NCBI GenBank assembly: GCA_018262395.1
Contig: JAGSYM010000053.1
Coordinates: 1-7,000, forward strand
Reading direction: 5' to 3'
DNA from: Nitrospirota bacterium
GTDB taxonomy: Bacteria > Nitrospirota > Thermodesulfovibrionia > Thermodesulfovibrionales > SM23-35
Length of the DNA stretch: 7,000 bases
Positions 1 through 5,905 of this stretch are shown one piece after another (position 1 is the first letter of the stretch; every line of letters begins with the position of its first letter). The position numbers were made by a program, and so were the translations under genes. Under the pieces are notes generated by a model. The model made no database searches and was not told the DNA's origin. It was given only the letters and a program-made list of their open reading frames with translations.

Positions 1-33
1 ATAATTATCCTCACTTGATATGGTAATTCACAT

Positions 34-60
34 TTGATAGAGACACCTGCGCAATATGGT
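34..60 (+). promoter_or_regulatory. Weak candidate promoter of the cold shock gene
   Basis: TTGATA at 34-39 is a fair -35 element, and TATGGT at 55-60 could be a -10 after a short 15-base spacer. Another TTGATA lies at 15-20 but has no good -10 at 16-18 bases. The heptamer ATATGGT occurs at both 18-24 and 54-60. The -10 match is poor and the true promoter may lie left of the window, since cold shock genes often have long leaders. Confidence 0.2.
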
Positions 61-80
61 GTAAATTTTGGTTTATAAAA

Positions 81-87
81 AAAGGAG
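81..87 (+). promoter_or_regulatory. Ribosome binding site of the cold shock gene
   Basis: AAAGGAG lies 9 bases before the ATG at 97. A second ATG at 92-94 is out of frame, so this Shine-Dalgarno element and the conserved protein start together fix the start at 97. Confidence 0.8.
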
Positions 88-96
88 ACAAATGAA

Positions 97-297
97 ATGT
101 CGCAAGGAACTGTGAAATGGTTTAACGAGAGTAAGGGTTTCGGATTCATTACTTCTGAAGACGGCACTGATGTTTTTGTCCACCACACGTCCATCCAAGG
201 CAGTGGGTTTAAGACCCTTGCTGAAGGTGACAAAGTTAGCTTTGATATTGAAAAAGGCGAAAAAGGTCCCAAGGCGATCAATGTCGTTAAACTGTAA
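97..297 (+). CDS. csp: Cold shock protein, CspA family (single CSD)
   Basis: A 66-residue protein that is a complete single cold shock domain and of normal length for the family. The N-terminus begins GTVKWFN. RNP1 is visible as KGFGFI (residues 13-18) and RNP2 as VFVHH (26-30). These aromatic and basic residues form the nucleic-acid binding face of the five-stranded OB-fold barrel. Family members bind single-stranded RNA and DNA in the cytoplasm and act as RNA chaperones or antiterminators; not all are cold induced. The gene appears to be a single-gene unit: it has a strong ribosome binding site and 169 bases separate its stop from the next start. Only 96 bases of upstream sequence are in view, so a cold-box leader cannot be judged. 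No convincing intrinsic terminator follows. Family assignment is near certain; which paralogue (cspA, C, D or E type) cannot be told, and cold induction is not shown. Confidence 0.98.
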   Translation: MSQGTVKWFNESKGFGFITSEDGTDVFVHHTSIQGSGFKTLAEGDKVSFDIEKGEKGPKAINVVKL

Positions 298-360
298 ATA
301 GATTGAGCAGATCCCTTTTTCTTGATGGAATCTTCTTTGTTATACGTGTAAGTGGGTAGA

Positions 361-383
361 GCCCTGCCTCAGGCATGCCGGGC
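361..383. repeat. GC-rich hairpin between the cold shock and patatin genes
   Basis: GCCC (361-364) can pair with GGGC (380-383), enclosing TGCC (365-368), a TCA loop and GGCA (372-375), followed by a further TGCC. The strand can fold in more than one way because GGCATGCC (372-379) is itself palindromic. There is no T-run after it, so it is not a canonical intrinsic terminator. It could be a Rho-independent-like end for the cold shock transcript, a protein site, or a copy of a dispersed repeat. Confidence 0.3.
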
Positions 384-397
384 AAGTTGTGCGAACG

Positions 398-425
398 CTG
401 ACGACAATACGATCCATTGTATAAT
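398..425 (+). promoter_or_regulatory. Sigma70-type promoter of the patatin-like gene
   Basis: A perfect -10 hexamer TATAAT lies at 420-425, with CTGACG at 398-403 as a 4-of-6 match to the -35 consensus, separated by 16 bases. Transcription would begin near 432, giving a leader of about 35 bases before the ATG at 467. This supports independent transcription of the phospholipase gene and not read-through from the cold shock gene. It is predicted from sequence only. Confidence 0.5.
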
Positions 426-466
426 TAACCCAAATCGATATTTGCGACCTGACCACCAACTGCATA

Positions 467-1690
467 ATGAACAATCTTAAGCACAGAAAAGTTATTGTTC
501 TTCTGCTGATGACAGTCCTCGCAGCAGCGCTTTCCCTATCCTGCTCCGTGGCACGACACACGGCCGTTCCCGCGGGACTTGAGACCCGTGCTTACCTTGT
601 CGGGTTTACGGATGCGATCCGTTACTATCCTCGGGACGCCGGACATGTCAAACTCTTCGAGCAGGACTTCCTGGATTCCTTGACACGCGAAGCGGAATAT
701 CTTCGCACACAAGGAGATGTCGGCCCCCTTCCGCCCGCTGCTTATCTTGCTATTTCTGGCGGGGGTGACAATGGTGCATTCGGCGCTGGCTTTCTGAGCG
801 GCTGGACAAAGGCGGGCACGCGACCTTCCTTCAAACTCGTGACAGGAATAAGCACCGGCGCGTTGATTGCACCGTTTGCTTTCTTAGGACCATCTTATGA
901 TGGTAAGCTCAAGGAACTGTACACCACCATCTCGGAAGGTGACGTCGCTTCGAAACGGTCAATCCTCTCTGTGCTTTTCAAGGACGCCAGGTCCGACAGC
1001 GAGCCCTTGTGGAATCTGGTCAAGAAACATATTACGCATGACATGCTCGCAGCAATTGCTGCGGAGCATGCAAAGGGGAGAATTCTGCTTATCGGAACAA
1101 CGAACCTGGATGCCCTCCGTCCGGTAATTTGGAATCTGACCAAGATCGCAGCCACCGGGAATCCCCATTCATTGGAGCTGGTCCACACGCTGCTGATTGC
1201 ATCGGCCGCCATCCCCGGCGAGTTTCCCCCGGTAATGATCGATGTGAACGTGGATAATACGATATATCAGGAAATGCATGTCGATGGCGGTGCTGTAGCT
1301 CAGGTTTTTATCTACCCACCCGCCATGAGGCTCAGCCAGTTATCGCAAGAACATTCCATCGAGCGTCAGCGCACACTTTACATCATCCGTAACGCCCGGC
1401 TGGATCCCGAGTGGGGAGAAGTGGAACGGCGGACATTGCCTATCGCCCTTCGGGCCATCAGCAGCCTGGTCGAGTATCAGGGCATCGGAGATCTGTACCG
1501 GATCTATACGACCACACAACGGGACGGTGTAGAGTATAACCTTGCATTCATCCCGGATACCTTCAATACGCCGCACGCGACAGACTTCGACATAGCTTAC
1601 ATGCGGGAGCTTTTTAACTTGGGCTACCAATTGTCAGAAGTAGGATACACCTGGCATAAGGAACCACCGGTTCTGTTCCGGCCGCATTAA
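467..1690 (+). CDS. Patatin-like phospholipase, exported
   Basis: A 407-residue predicted serine acyl hydrolase of the patatin family, whose members cleave acyl esters of phospholipids and related lipids with a Ser-Asp dyad. The oxyanion loop GGGDNGAFGAG is at residues 98-108, the nucleophile elbow GISTG at 127-131 (Ser129), and the DGG motif at 273-275 (Asp273). The conserved SAAIPGEFPPV stretch lies at 246-256. The N-terminus has basic residues (KHRK), a hydrophobic core (about 9-22) and Cys26, so the protein should pass the inner membrane. It may be a lipoprotein, although SLSC is a poor lipobox because Leu, Val or Ile is expected at -3. Residue 102 is Asn where many patatins have Arg or Lys (GGGxRG). 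The start at 467 has no clear Shine-Dalgarno sequence, but an in-frame stop at 422-424 leaves no upstream ATG, and the signal peptide begins there. The enzyme class is confident; substrate and final location are inferred. Confidence 0.93.
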   Translation: MNNLKHRKVIVLLLMTVLAAALSLSCSVARHTAVPAGLETRAYLVGFTDAIRYYPRDAGHVKLFEQDFLDSLTREAEYLRTQGDVGPLPPAAYLAISGGGDNGAFGAGFLSGWTKAGTRPSFKLVTGISTGALIAPFAFLGPSYDGKLKELYTTISEGDVASKRSILSVLFKDARSDSEPLWNLVKKHITHDMLAAIAAEHAKGRILLIGTTNLDALRPVIWNLTKIAATGNPHSLELVHTLLIASAAIPGEFPPVMIDVNVDNTIYQEMHVDGGAVAQVFIYPPAMRLSQLSQEHSIERQRTLYIIRNARLDPEWGEVERRTLPIALRAISSLVEYQGIGDLYRIYTTTQRDGVEYNLAFIPDTFNTPHATDFDIAYMRELFNLGYQLSEVGYTWHKEPPVLFRPH

Positions 1691-1961
1691 GCAGTGGGGC
1701 GAGTAAAACGAAGTGAGACCTGACGCTGATTCGAAATAAACACCTGAAAAACTCAAGAAAGGTTTGTCCGGAAGTGCACCATAAAATAAAGCACCTCATT
1801 CCCGCGACAGCGGCACCCCTTCTTTAATCCCACGAGATAAATTCAGTACAAGCCGGAATATCAGCCTGTAAGGACCTATGATAAAAAGGAATTTTGAGGT
1901 AGATTCTTGTCATCATACAGCTCACCTGCCCACCCTCCTTTTGGAGAGACCGGCAATCCAT

Positions 1962-1974
1962 GGTTCGACGAACC
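1962..1974. repeat. 13-base perfect palindrome GGTTCG-A-CGAACC
   Basis: Six-base arms flank a single central A. With no loop it is more like a dyad protein-binding site than an RNA hairpin. It lies between two convergent gene ends, where an operator would be unexpected, so its role is unknown and it may be chance. Confidence 0.35.
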
Positions 1975-2047
1975 TGCGGCATGTGCTCAGTTGAACGCTG
2001 ACCATGACGACATGTCACGCTGAAACCTGCCCAAGGGTTGATTCACG

Positions 2048-2067
2048 CCTCAGGAGAGTCGCTGAGG
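2048..2067 (-). terminator. Possible hairpin end of the AsmA-family transcript
   Basis: CCTCAG (2048-2053) and CTGAGG (2062-2067) form a perfect 6-base-pair stem with an 8-base loop, starting 38 bases beyond the AsmA-family stop codon. There is no T-run on either strand, so at best it is a non-canonical or Rho-assisted end, or a 3' stabilising stem. It could equally act on the opposing phospholipase transcript. Confidence 0.28.
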
Positions 2068-2104
2068 AGACCGATCAAGACGGGGAATAACGGATTATCA
2101 GAGG

Positions 2105-5100
2105 TTATTGCTGCGGTTTCCCGGGCAGGACCGGTTCTATGATCGTAATTGGCAGTTTGATCGTCCTCTCCATTATCCCGATGAATGCAGAACCGATGGC
2201 GGACGGGGAGAGGAAGGTGACCTCCGGGTCCGAAAGTTTCCCGCTGATCTTTACGGGGATCGAGACCAGGCTTCCTCCCAATATCTTTCCCAAAACCGGA
2301 ATTTTACCAACGATGCCTTGAGCGAAGTTCACCGGAGCCACAAGCGCATTGAGATCCATAGTCTCATTATAGAGATCAACCTGTCCCTGGGCAAGTATTC
2401 CGAAGCTCAAAGCATCGAGGGTCGCCTGTTCCACATTAACCATATATTCCTTTATCGTACCGTTCGCAGTGAATGTACGATAGTCTATCTTCGTCTTATC
2501 GAGGTCGGGTAATGTTCCCTTTACGTTTTCCGTTTTGTTGACAAGATCCAGGGTTTCGTCGAGCGCCTGTGACTTGTAGATCTTCCCTTTTTCTGAAGAA
2601 ACAGTAAAAGAACCGTTCAGGGATTTCGCAATGGTATCGAGTTTCCCCTTTGCCTTGATGTCGGCTTTCATATCGAACTTGCCTGTTATATCCACTCTCT
2701 TGTCAGAGATGCAGAGGATGGTCGGCTCAAGCTCAAGGTTTTTTGCAGCCAATGTAACAGTAAGCTCTGCCCCCTGAGCTGTAATTTCAACATCTCCGGT
2801 CGTGGAGATGCCGCAGAGGGCAGCCTTTTCTGATCTGACATGCACCGTTTTACCTTCGAAGGATACATCAGCATGAAAAGGTTCCCATCTGAACTGACGG
2901 TATTTCAAGTAGCCCAACTGCATCCTGAGTGAACCTTTCAGAGGGATATCCTCAAAGGATATGGTTTGTGTGTTGCCCTCTGCCTTTTTCGTTTTCCCGT
3001 CAATTTTTTCTATAGTCTCCCAGTCGAAACCATCCGAAGAAAGGTCCATATCAACCGAAAACAACGCCTGGGAATTGTCAAGAACGCCTTTGACACTGAA
3101 CTGGTTCTCTCCTATTGAAAATTGCGAAGAATCCACGAAAATGTTTTTCCCCCGGGATTCAAGAGAAATACTCTGAACGACCAGCGGGATATCGTATTTC
3201 CATGGGACAGGAATGTTTTTCCCTTCAATTGCTCCTTCAGCGACAGACTGCTTCGGATCATTGAGGATAATATGCGATCTGAAATCACCACGCAATGAAG
3301 AACCGGAAAAGGTATTCTGTGCAAATATGGTCTGCAAGGTTTGAGAGGTCAATATCCCTTTGAATGTGCTGTCAATCGTCTTCTTGCTGAGCACGATACT
3401 TGCTGTTACGTTGGATTCCCGGTCTTTAACGGACATTTCATGCACTGAGAGCACGTCAGGAGTTTTTGTCAGTCTGAGAGAAACCTGCGTCTCCCTGCCG
3501 AATACCAGCCTGCCGTCAAAGTCTGCTTTCGCCTCTTTGTCCCACACAAGGTGTGAGGCTGTGATTGACAGAGGCGCGCGTAAGAACATTTCTGGAGAAA
3601 GTTTGATCAATCCGGACATCCATGCTGTGACTTTTGGCCCTGCTTCTCCCTGCAGGGAGAGATCAAGTTTCCTTATATTGGACGGAAATTCAGTGACAGT
3701 TCCGGAAACAGTAAACAGACCGTCGAGCATCCGTGTCCTCATATCCTTCAGGAAAAGCTCATCATGAGTGATTCTGAACGTCCCGCTTGATTCTTCCGCC
3801 TTTCCGGGAAAGAATGCAGAATCAATGGCAACCTTGTTCAACTCACCATTCACAAGGTACTGCCAGTCCTTTGGATGATAAAGAGGGCCCTTCAGACTTA
3901 CAGATGAGACTGCGATTGCACCTTGTATTGACGGTACTTCCCTGAGGACCGGTTTCATTTTTTCGGATGAGGTAATCCACGGGTATAGTTCATCAGCAGA
4001 GAGTTTCATCTGTCCGTCACTGATTTCAAAATCGGCCTTATCGTCGAGACTTATTCCTGCCGTCACATTGTTGAAAGAAGAACTCCCAAGGCTGGCGTTC
4101 ATATTGGTTATCTTTATACGCTTCTCATCAAAGAAAACCTGTCCACCTGCTATCATGAGCGGAAACGGAAGCGGCTCGTAGCGGGTAGTGAGATCTATGT
4201 TTGATACATCAACAACAGCATGGATAGCATCCAGACGGTCACCGAGGATCAGTTTCCCCAGGACAGAGCCGTGCGTATCAGAGAAGCGGTCCATTTCCCG
4301 CAGGACAGCTTCATTTGCTATCAGATGCTTCTGCCTGAGAAATGAAGGCAACTGACCCGCGTCGGCCTTTACCCACATGTCGAGGTGGAAGGGGGCATCC
4401 CTTCCCTTCAGTCCTATTCGCACCATGCCTTTGCTTCCACGGTGATTCTCGATTGCCGCTTCAACATTTTTTGCCTCAAGGATTCCTTTTGCAACGACCA
4501 CATCACCGGTGACATTCTGAAAATGCAGATCCTTAGCTCGGATATAGATGTCTCCACCAAAGATATTCCCCGATATCTGGATATTTTCTAATTGCCCCAG
4601 ATTATCCGGAGATTTCCCTCCTGTATGAAAATGCAGAACAGGAATCCTCCCGCCCAGCACGATATCAAAAATGCTTCTGATAACCGGTATGTCTCCTCCG
4701 AGAGCGAGTGCAGACGTGCGCGCTGACTGCACATCAATTGCTTTCCCTTCCACATCGATATCCGTAATGCCGGAAGTTCGATCAAGGATATATTTTCCTG
4801 ACATCTTCAGTTCAGGAAGAGTACTGTTAAACTGACTGAGAATGACTGAGACCCTTCCCGGATCGATCTCAATGGCTCCTTTCAGGTTCAGGCCCTTAAT
4901 CTCAACCTGGTTTTTCCCTCTGATGAAAACCATGTTGGGAATTGAACTCTCTGCTTCAGCCCGTATCTCCCGCAGACCCAGAGCATGAAATTTCACGGAA
5001 AAATCTGCACCGGAATTTCCGGCATGTTTGCCGATCTCCGGAAAGAGTTGCAGCAAAAGAGCATGAGGCCGGAAATTTTTCATCTGAACCGTTCCGCTGC

Positions 5101-5731
5101 TTTGCAAATTTTCTGCACGCAATGATGAATTCAAAGAAAGGGTATCCCAAAGGCTCGACGTGCAGGTGAGGGAGATGTTCAGCGATTTCCCCGAGGTACT
5201 GAGTTTTGACTGAATCGTGTCAAAAGAAAAAGCAACATGATCTGCTTTTGTCAGATCGAGCTTCCCTTCCTGAACGGTCATGAGCAGAGCCGGTGCGAGA
5301 GAGTTAAGAACATGCACGAATGATCTCATCTTCTCCTCAATCTCTTCAAGGGAAGTCTTTCCCATTTTTTCAGAGATTGCGAGAGTGAAACGCGGCGATT
5401 CAAAACTGAGCCTCGAAAACTTCACGTCACCCCGGATGAGTGACCACAGATCAGGATATATATCAATTGATTGCACGAGTCCGGTCGCCTTATCGGGTAT
5501 GGAAATACTTACCTGCCGGAGAACGATGTGGGGAAGCGGGAACAGGTGGATATCTGATTGCTGTGATGCTAAGCTCCCCCCGGTTTTCTCGAAAAAATAT
5601 GCATTCACCTTCTTCTTTGCGACTTCTGAACTGATGAACTTGGGGACGGAAAAATACAGGACGATGAAAAACAGGATGACTGTCCCAAGGATGCCAATGA
5701 GCAGAAACAGTTTTTTATTGCTTTTTTTCAT
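2105..5731 (-). CDS. AsmA-family inner-membrane-anchored protein (YhdP/TamB size class)
   Basis: A 1208-residue protein with the AsmA superfamily layout. Lysines precede one N-terminal membrane segment (about 8-29), followed by a very long periplasmic beta-rich part with repeated short alternating strands. An AsmA-like C-terminal domain covers about 1020-1175, with the SLNGSFTVSSEKGKIY stretch, the TANGTIKEYMVNVEQATLD strand pair, IPVLGKILGG (1144-1153) and the ISGKLSDPEVTF ending. The family includes AsmA, TamB, YhdP and YdbH of E. coli; the last three are established as jointly needed for phospholipid transport to the outer membrane, probably through a hydrophobic groove. The length matches YhdP and TamB (about 1260) and is twice that of AsmA (about 617), but orthology to one of them is not claimed. 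A final stretch (about 1177-1202) is hydrophobic and possibly amphipathic. The start is fixed by an in-frame stop four codons upstream (5741-5743); no clear Shine-Dalgarno sequence is seen. It is transcribed alone, divergent from the FadL-type gene. Confidence 0.92.
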   Translation of the reverse strand: MKKSNKKLFLLIGILGTVILFFIVLYFSVPKFISSEVAKKKVNAYFFEKTGGSLASQQSDIHLFPLPHIVLRQVSISIPDKATGLVQSIDIYPDLWSLIRGDVKFSRLSFESPRFTLAISEKMGKTSLEEIEEKMRSFVHVLNSLAPALLMTVQEGKLDLTKADHVAFSFDTIQSKLSTSGKSLNISLTCTSSLWDTLSLNSSLRAENLQSSGTVQMKNFRPHALLLQLFPEIGKHAGNSGADFSVKFHALGLREIRAEAESSIPNMVFIRGKNQVEIKGLNLKGAIEIDPGRVSVILSQFNSTLPELKMSGKYILDRTSGITDIDVEGKAIDVQSARTSALALGGDIPVIRSIFDIVLGGRIPVLHFHTGGKSPDNLGQLENIQISGNIFGGDIYIRAKDLHFQNVTGDVVVAKGILEAKNVEAAIENHRGSKGMVRIGLKGRDAPFHLDMWVKADAGQLPSFLRQKHLIANEAVLREMDRFSDTHGSVLGKLILGDRLDAIHAVVDVSNIDLTTRYEPLPFPLMIAGGQVFFDEKRIKITNMNASLGSSSFNNVTAGISLDDKADFEISDGQMKLSADELYPWITSSEKMKPVLREVPSIQGAIAVSSVSLKGPLYHPKDWQYLVNGELNKVAIDSAFFPGKAEESSGTFRITHDELFLKDMRTRMLDGLFTVSGTVTEFPSNIRKLDLSLQGEAGPKVTAWMSGLIKLSPEMFLRAPLSITASHLVWDKEAKADFDGRLVFGRETQVSLRLTKTPDVLSVHEMSVKDRESNVTASIVLSKKTIDSTFKGILTSQTLQTIFAQNTFSGSSLRGDFRSHIILNDPKQSVAEGAIEGKNIPVPWKYDIPLVVQSISLESRGKNIFVDSSQFSIGENQFSVKGVLDNSQALFSVDMDLSSDGFDWETIEKIDGKTKKAEGNTQTISFEDIPLKGSLRMQLGYLKYRQFRWEPFHADVSFEGKTVHVRSEKAALCGISTTGDVEITAQGAELTVTLAAKNLELEPTILCISDKRVDITGKFDMKADIKAKGKLDTIAKSLNGSFTVSSEKGKIYKSQALDETLDLVNKTENVKGTLPDLDKTKIDYRTFTANGTIKEYMVNVEQATLDALSFGILAQGQVDLYNETMDLNALVAPVNFAQGIVGKIPVLGKILGGSLVSIPVKISGKLSDPEVTFLSPSAIGSAFIGIMERTIKLPITIIEPVLPGKPQQ

Positions 5732-5734
5732 GAG

Positions 5735-5765
5735 ATATAATTATATACCTACGGGTAATTATATA
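5735..5765 (-). promoter_or_regulatory. AT-rich twin -10-like elements upstream of the AsmA-family gene
   Basis: TAATTATATA occurs twice on the + strand (5738-5747 and 5756-5765, period 18). Read on the - strand each copy gives TATATAATTA with a perfect TATAAT. The proximal copy is part of a 12-base palindrome ATATAATTATAT (5735-5746). The distal copy would give a leader of about 25 bases; the proximal one would give an almost leaderless transcript. No good -35 stands at the right distance from either copy, so the active promoter is uncertain. Confidence 0.3.
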
Positions 5766-5837
5766 TAAGACAATTAATCAGATCCGTCAGTGCAACAGAT
5801 TACCAGACGAAGACTTCCGGCGACTATTGCACTAAAG

Positions 5838-5865
5838 TTGAATAGACAGAAATATCTGGTATGAT
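5838..5865 (+). promoter_or_regulatory. Extended -10 promoter of the FadL-type gene
   Basis: TTGAAT at 5838-5843 is followed after 16 bases by TATGAT at 5860-5865. TG at 5857-5858 stands one base before the -10, giving the extended -10 form TGnTATGAT. Start of transcription would be near 5872, with a leader of about 34 bases that includes a strong ribosome binding site. Confidence 0.5.
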
Positions 5866-5881
5866 TACTCTGATATGATTA
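5855..5881 (+). repeat. Tandem 13-base repeat over the FadL-type promoter
   Basis: TCTGGTATGATTA (5855-5867) and TCTGATATGATTA (5869-5881) match at 12 of 13 positions with a 14-base period. The first copy contains the extended -10 element and the second covers the expected start point. The pair could be a duplicated -10 or a binding site for a regulator, or a chance duplication. Confidence 0.6.
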
Positions 5882-5891
5882 ATATTGTAAC

Positions 5892-5898
5892 GGGAGGG
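5892..5898 (+). promoter_or_regulatory. Ribosome binding site of the FadL-type gene
   Basis: GGGAGGG lies 7 bases before the ATG at 5906, the only strong Shine-Dalgarno element near the start, and it decides this start codon. Confidence 0.75.
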
Positions 5899-5905
5899 TT
5901 TACTA

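Larger units (their letters stand above)
1691..2104. other. Convergent intergenic spacer without a supported gene
   Basis: About 414 bases lie between the 3' ends of the phospholipase gene (+) and the AsmA-family gene (-). Both strands contain only short open frames without family resemblance or a well-placed ribosome binding site. The spacer does hold several short inverted repeats: CTCC-TTTT-GGAG at 1935-1946, a 13-base palindrome at 1962-1974, a bulged hairpin at 1999-2017 with loop ACGA, and CCTCAG/CTGAGG at 2048-2067. None is followed by a T-run, so no canonical intrinsic terminator is seen for either gene. It is long for a convergent spacer and may hold a degraded gene or an unannotated RNA, but neither is demonstrated. 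Confidence 0.6.

Noticed and set aside
310..340. Possible terminator after the cold shock gene (GATCCC with GGAATC, then TTCTTTGTT)
   Set aside because: The stem is six pairs with an internal A-C mismatch and low GC, and the following T-run is interrupted.
340..561. 73-codon open frame on the - strand across the start of the phospholipase gene
   Set aside because: It covers the phospholipase promoter and signal peptide region in antisense and resembles nothing known.
1774..1794. GTGC/GCAC inverted repeat after the phospholipase gene
   Set aside because: Only four pairs around an AT-rich 13-base loop, without a T-run; too weak to call a terminator.
1824..1916. 30-codon - strand mini-ORF preceded by AAAAGGAGGG (1933-1942)
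   Set aside because: The Shine-Dalgarno-like run is about 16 bases from the ATG, too far for normal initiation, and the peptide has no recognisable features.
1951..1980. tRNA-like GGTTCGA motif in the convergent spacer
   Set aside because: There is no acceptor, D or anticodon stem around it. The motif is simply half of the 13-base palindrome.
2108..2512. 134-codon open frame on the + strand opposite the 3' part of the AsmA-family gene
   Set aside because: It is entirely antisense to the conserved C-terminal domain and shows no recognisable protein features.
5280..5768. 162-codon open frame on the + strand opposite the 5' part of the AsmA-family gene
   Set aside because: It lies antisense to a well-supported long gene, has no family resemblance or ribosome binding site, and its Ser/Arg-rich composition is typical of a reversed reading of coding sequence.
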